Assembly: GCA_021783515.1 (NCBI GenBank) | Contig: JAJXTV010000006.1 | Location: 1 to 64,000, forward strand | DNA length: 64,000 bases | Source: Nitrospirota bacterium | GTDB taxonomy: Bacteria > Nitrospirota > Thermodesulfovibrionia > Thermodesulfovibrionales > UBA6898 | Direction of reading: 5' to 3' | Shown here: piece after piece, positions 63,955 through 64,000 of the stretch | Layout of the letters: each line of letters begins with the position of its first letter | Numbering within the stretch: the stretch's first letter is position 1 | Notes under the pieces: model-generated | Seen by the model: the letters and a program-made list of their open reading frames with translations, nothing else | Told to the model about the DNA's origin: nothing | Database searches by the model: none | Program-made: the position numbers and the translations under genes

Positions 63955-64000
63955 GGCGTCCGCGGTCGGCCGGCGAGCCCGGCAGGAGTGCCTAGTCCGA

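Overview
The window is one contiguous piece of a GC-rich bacterial chromosome with Gram-negative envelope genes: a TolC/HlyD/RND efflux set, two HtrA proteases, SurA-like chaperones and an IPTL-CTERM sorted protein. Several traits are frequent in anaerobic lineages such as Nitrospirota or the former Deltaproteobacteria: an archaeal-type phosphoglycerate mutase, a CooC-like nickel ATPase, a TatD/radical-SAM fusion, a YggS-ProC-YggT-DivIVA cluster and an exported AMIN-amidase/GerMN pair. I favour Nitrospirota, but this is inference; no rRNA gene is present. Most of the window is ordinary housekeeping DNA. I see no CRISPR array, complete transposon, prophage or tRNA gene.

Layout. 1-900: 3' end of a group II intron followed by two small AT-rich membrane ORFs. 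936-1640: an IPTL-CTERM protein and a bidirectional terminator. 1683-7686 (minus): amiC, gerM-like, murI, rph, then ftsH and folP. 7792-14231 (plus): an ArsR-type regulator and a TolC/membrane-fusion/RND pump. 14302-19231: small zinc-ribbon protein, PH/SHOCT protein, 5'-nucleotidase family enzyme, a beta-grasp mini-protein, a processive GT2 synthase and a CarD-like protein. 19349-24924: rluB, aspS, zwf and two arsenosugar-type glycosyltransferases. 24921-27063 (minus): GNAT, rhomboid, rluD. 27231-29626: HtrA paralogue 1, tmRNA (ssrA) and smpB. 29763-35056: radical SAM protein, yggS, proC, yggT, divIVA, hisS. 35113-40812: palindromic operator, YeiH-type transporter, a large PAS/GAF histidine kinase, a response regulator and a GAF/HD-GYP protein with a changed GYP motif. 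40781-43501 (minus): TatD/radical-SAM fusion and apgM. 43693-48305: cooC-like gene, an unexplained structured spacer, an ABC exporter and a nitronate monooxygenase relative. 48589-51062: TusA, ThiF/MoeB, JAMM peptidase, htpX. 51285-53960: Ca2+-type P-ATPase, followed by an acyl-CoA synthetase relic. 54341-60004: CBS protein, tsaE, nadK, type-4 uracil-DNA glycosylase, two periplasmic PPIase-like proteins and a duplicated-Cys protein. 60061-62310: recD2. 62500-63954: HtrA paralogue 2.

Working together. Periplasmic quality control is heavily represented (HtpX, FtsH, two HtrAs, SurA-like PPIases, rhomboid, tmRNA/SmpB). The TusA-ThiF-JAMM genes look like a sulfur-relay operon without its carrier protein. 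The kinase, response regulator and HD-GYP genes overlap one another and form one signalling operon with a YeiH transporter in front.

Most interesting observations: (1) eight genes that lack a Shine-Dalgarno site carry a -10-like hexamer 5-9 nt before the start codon, which suggests leaderless transcripts; (2) the second HtrA has Glu in place of the catalytic Asp; (3) a decayed N-terminal fragment of a PrpE/Acs-type acyl-CoA synthetase; (4) a TPR/coiled-coil/PPIase protein next to an internally duplicated Cys protein; (5) an HD-GYP domain without GYP; (6) an apparent CTG start in the rhomboid gene; (7) two stem-loops after cooC; (8) a perfect 19-bp operator-like palindrome before the YeiH gene. 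I do not see one clear new defence or biosynthetic system.
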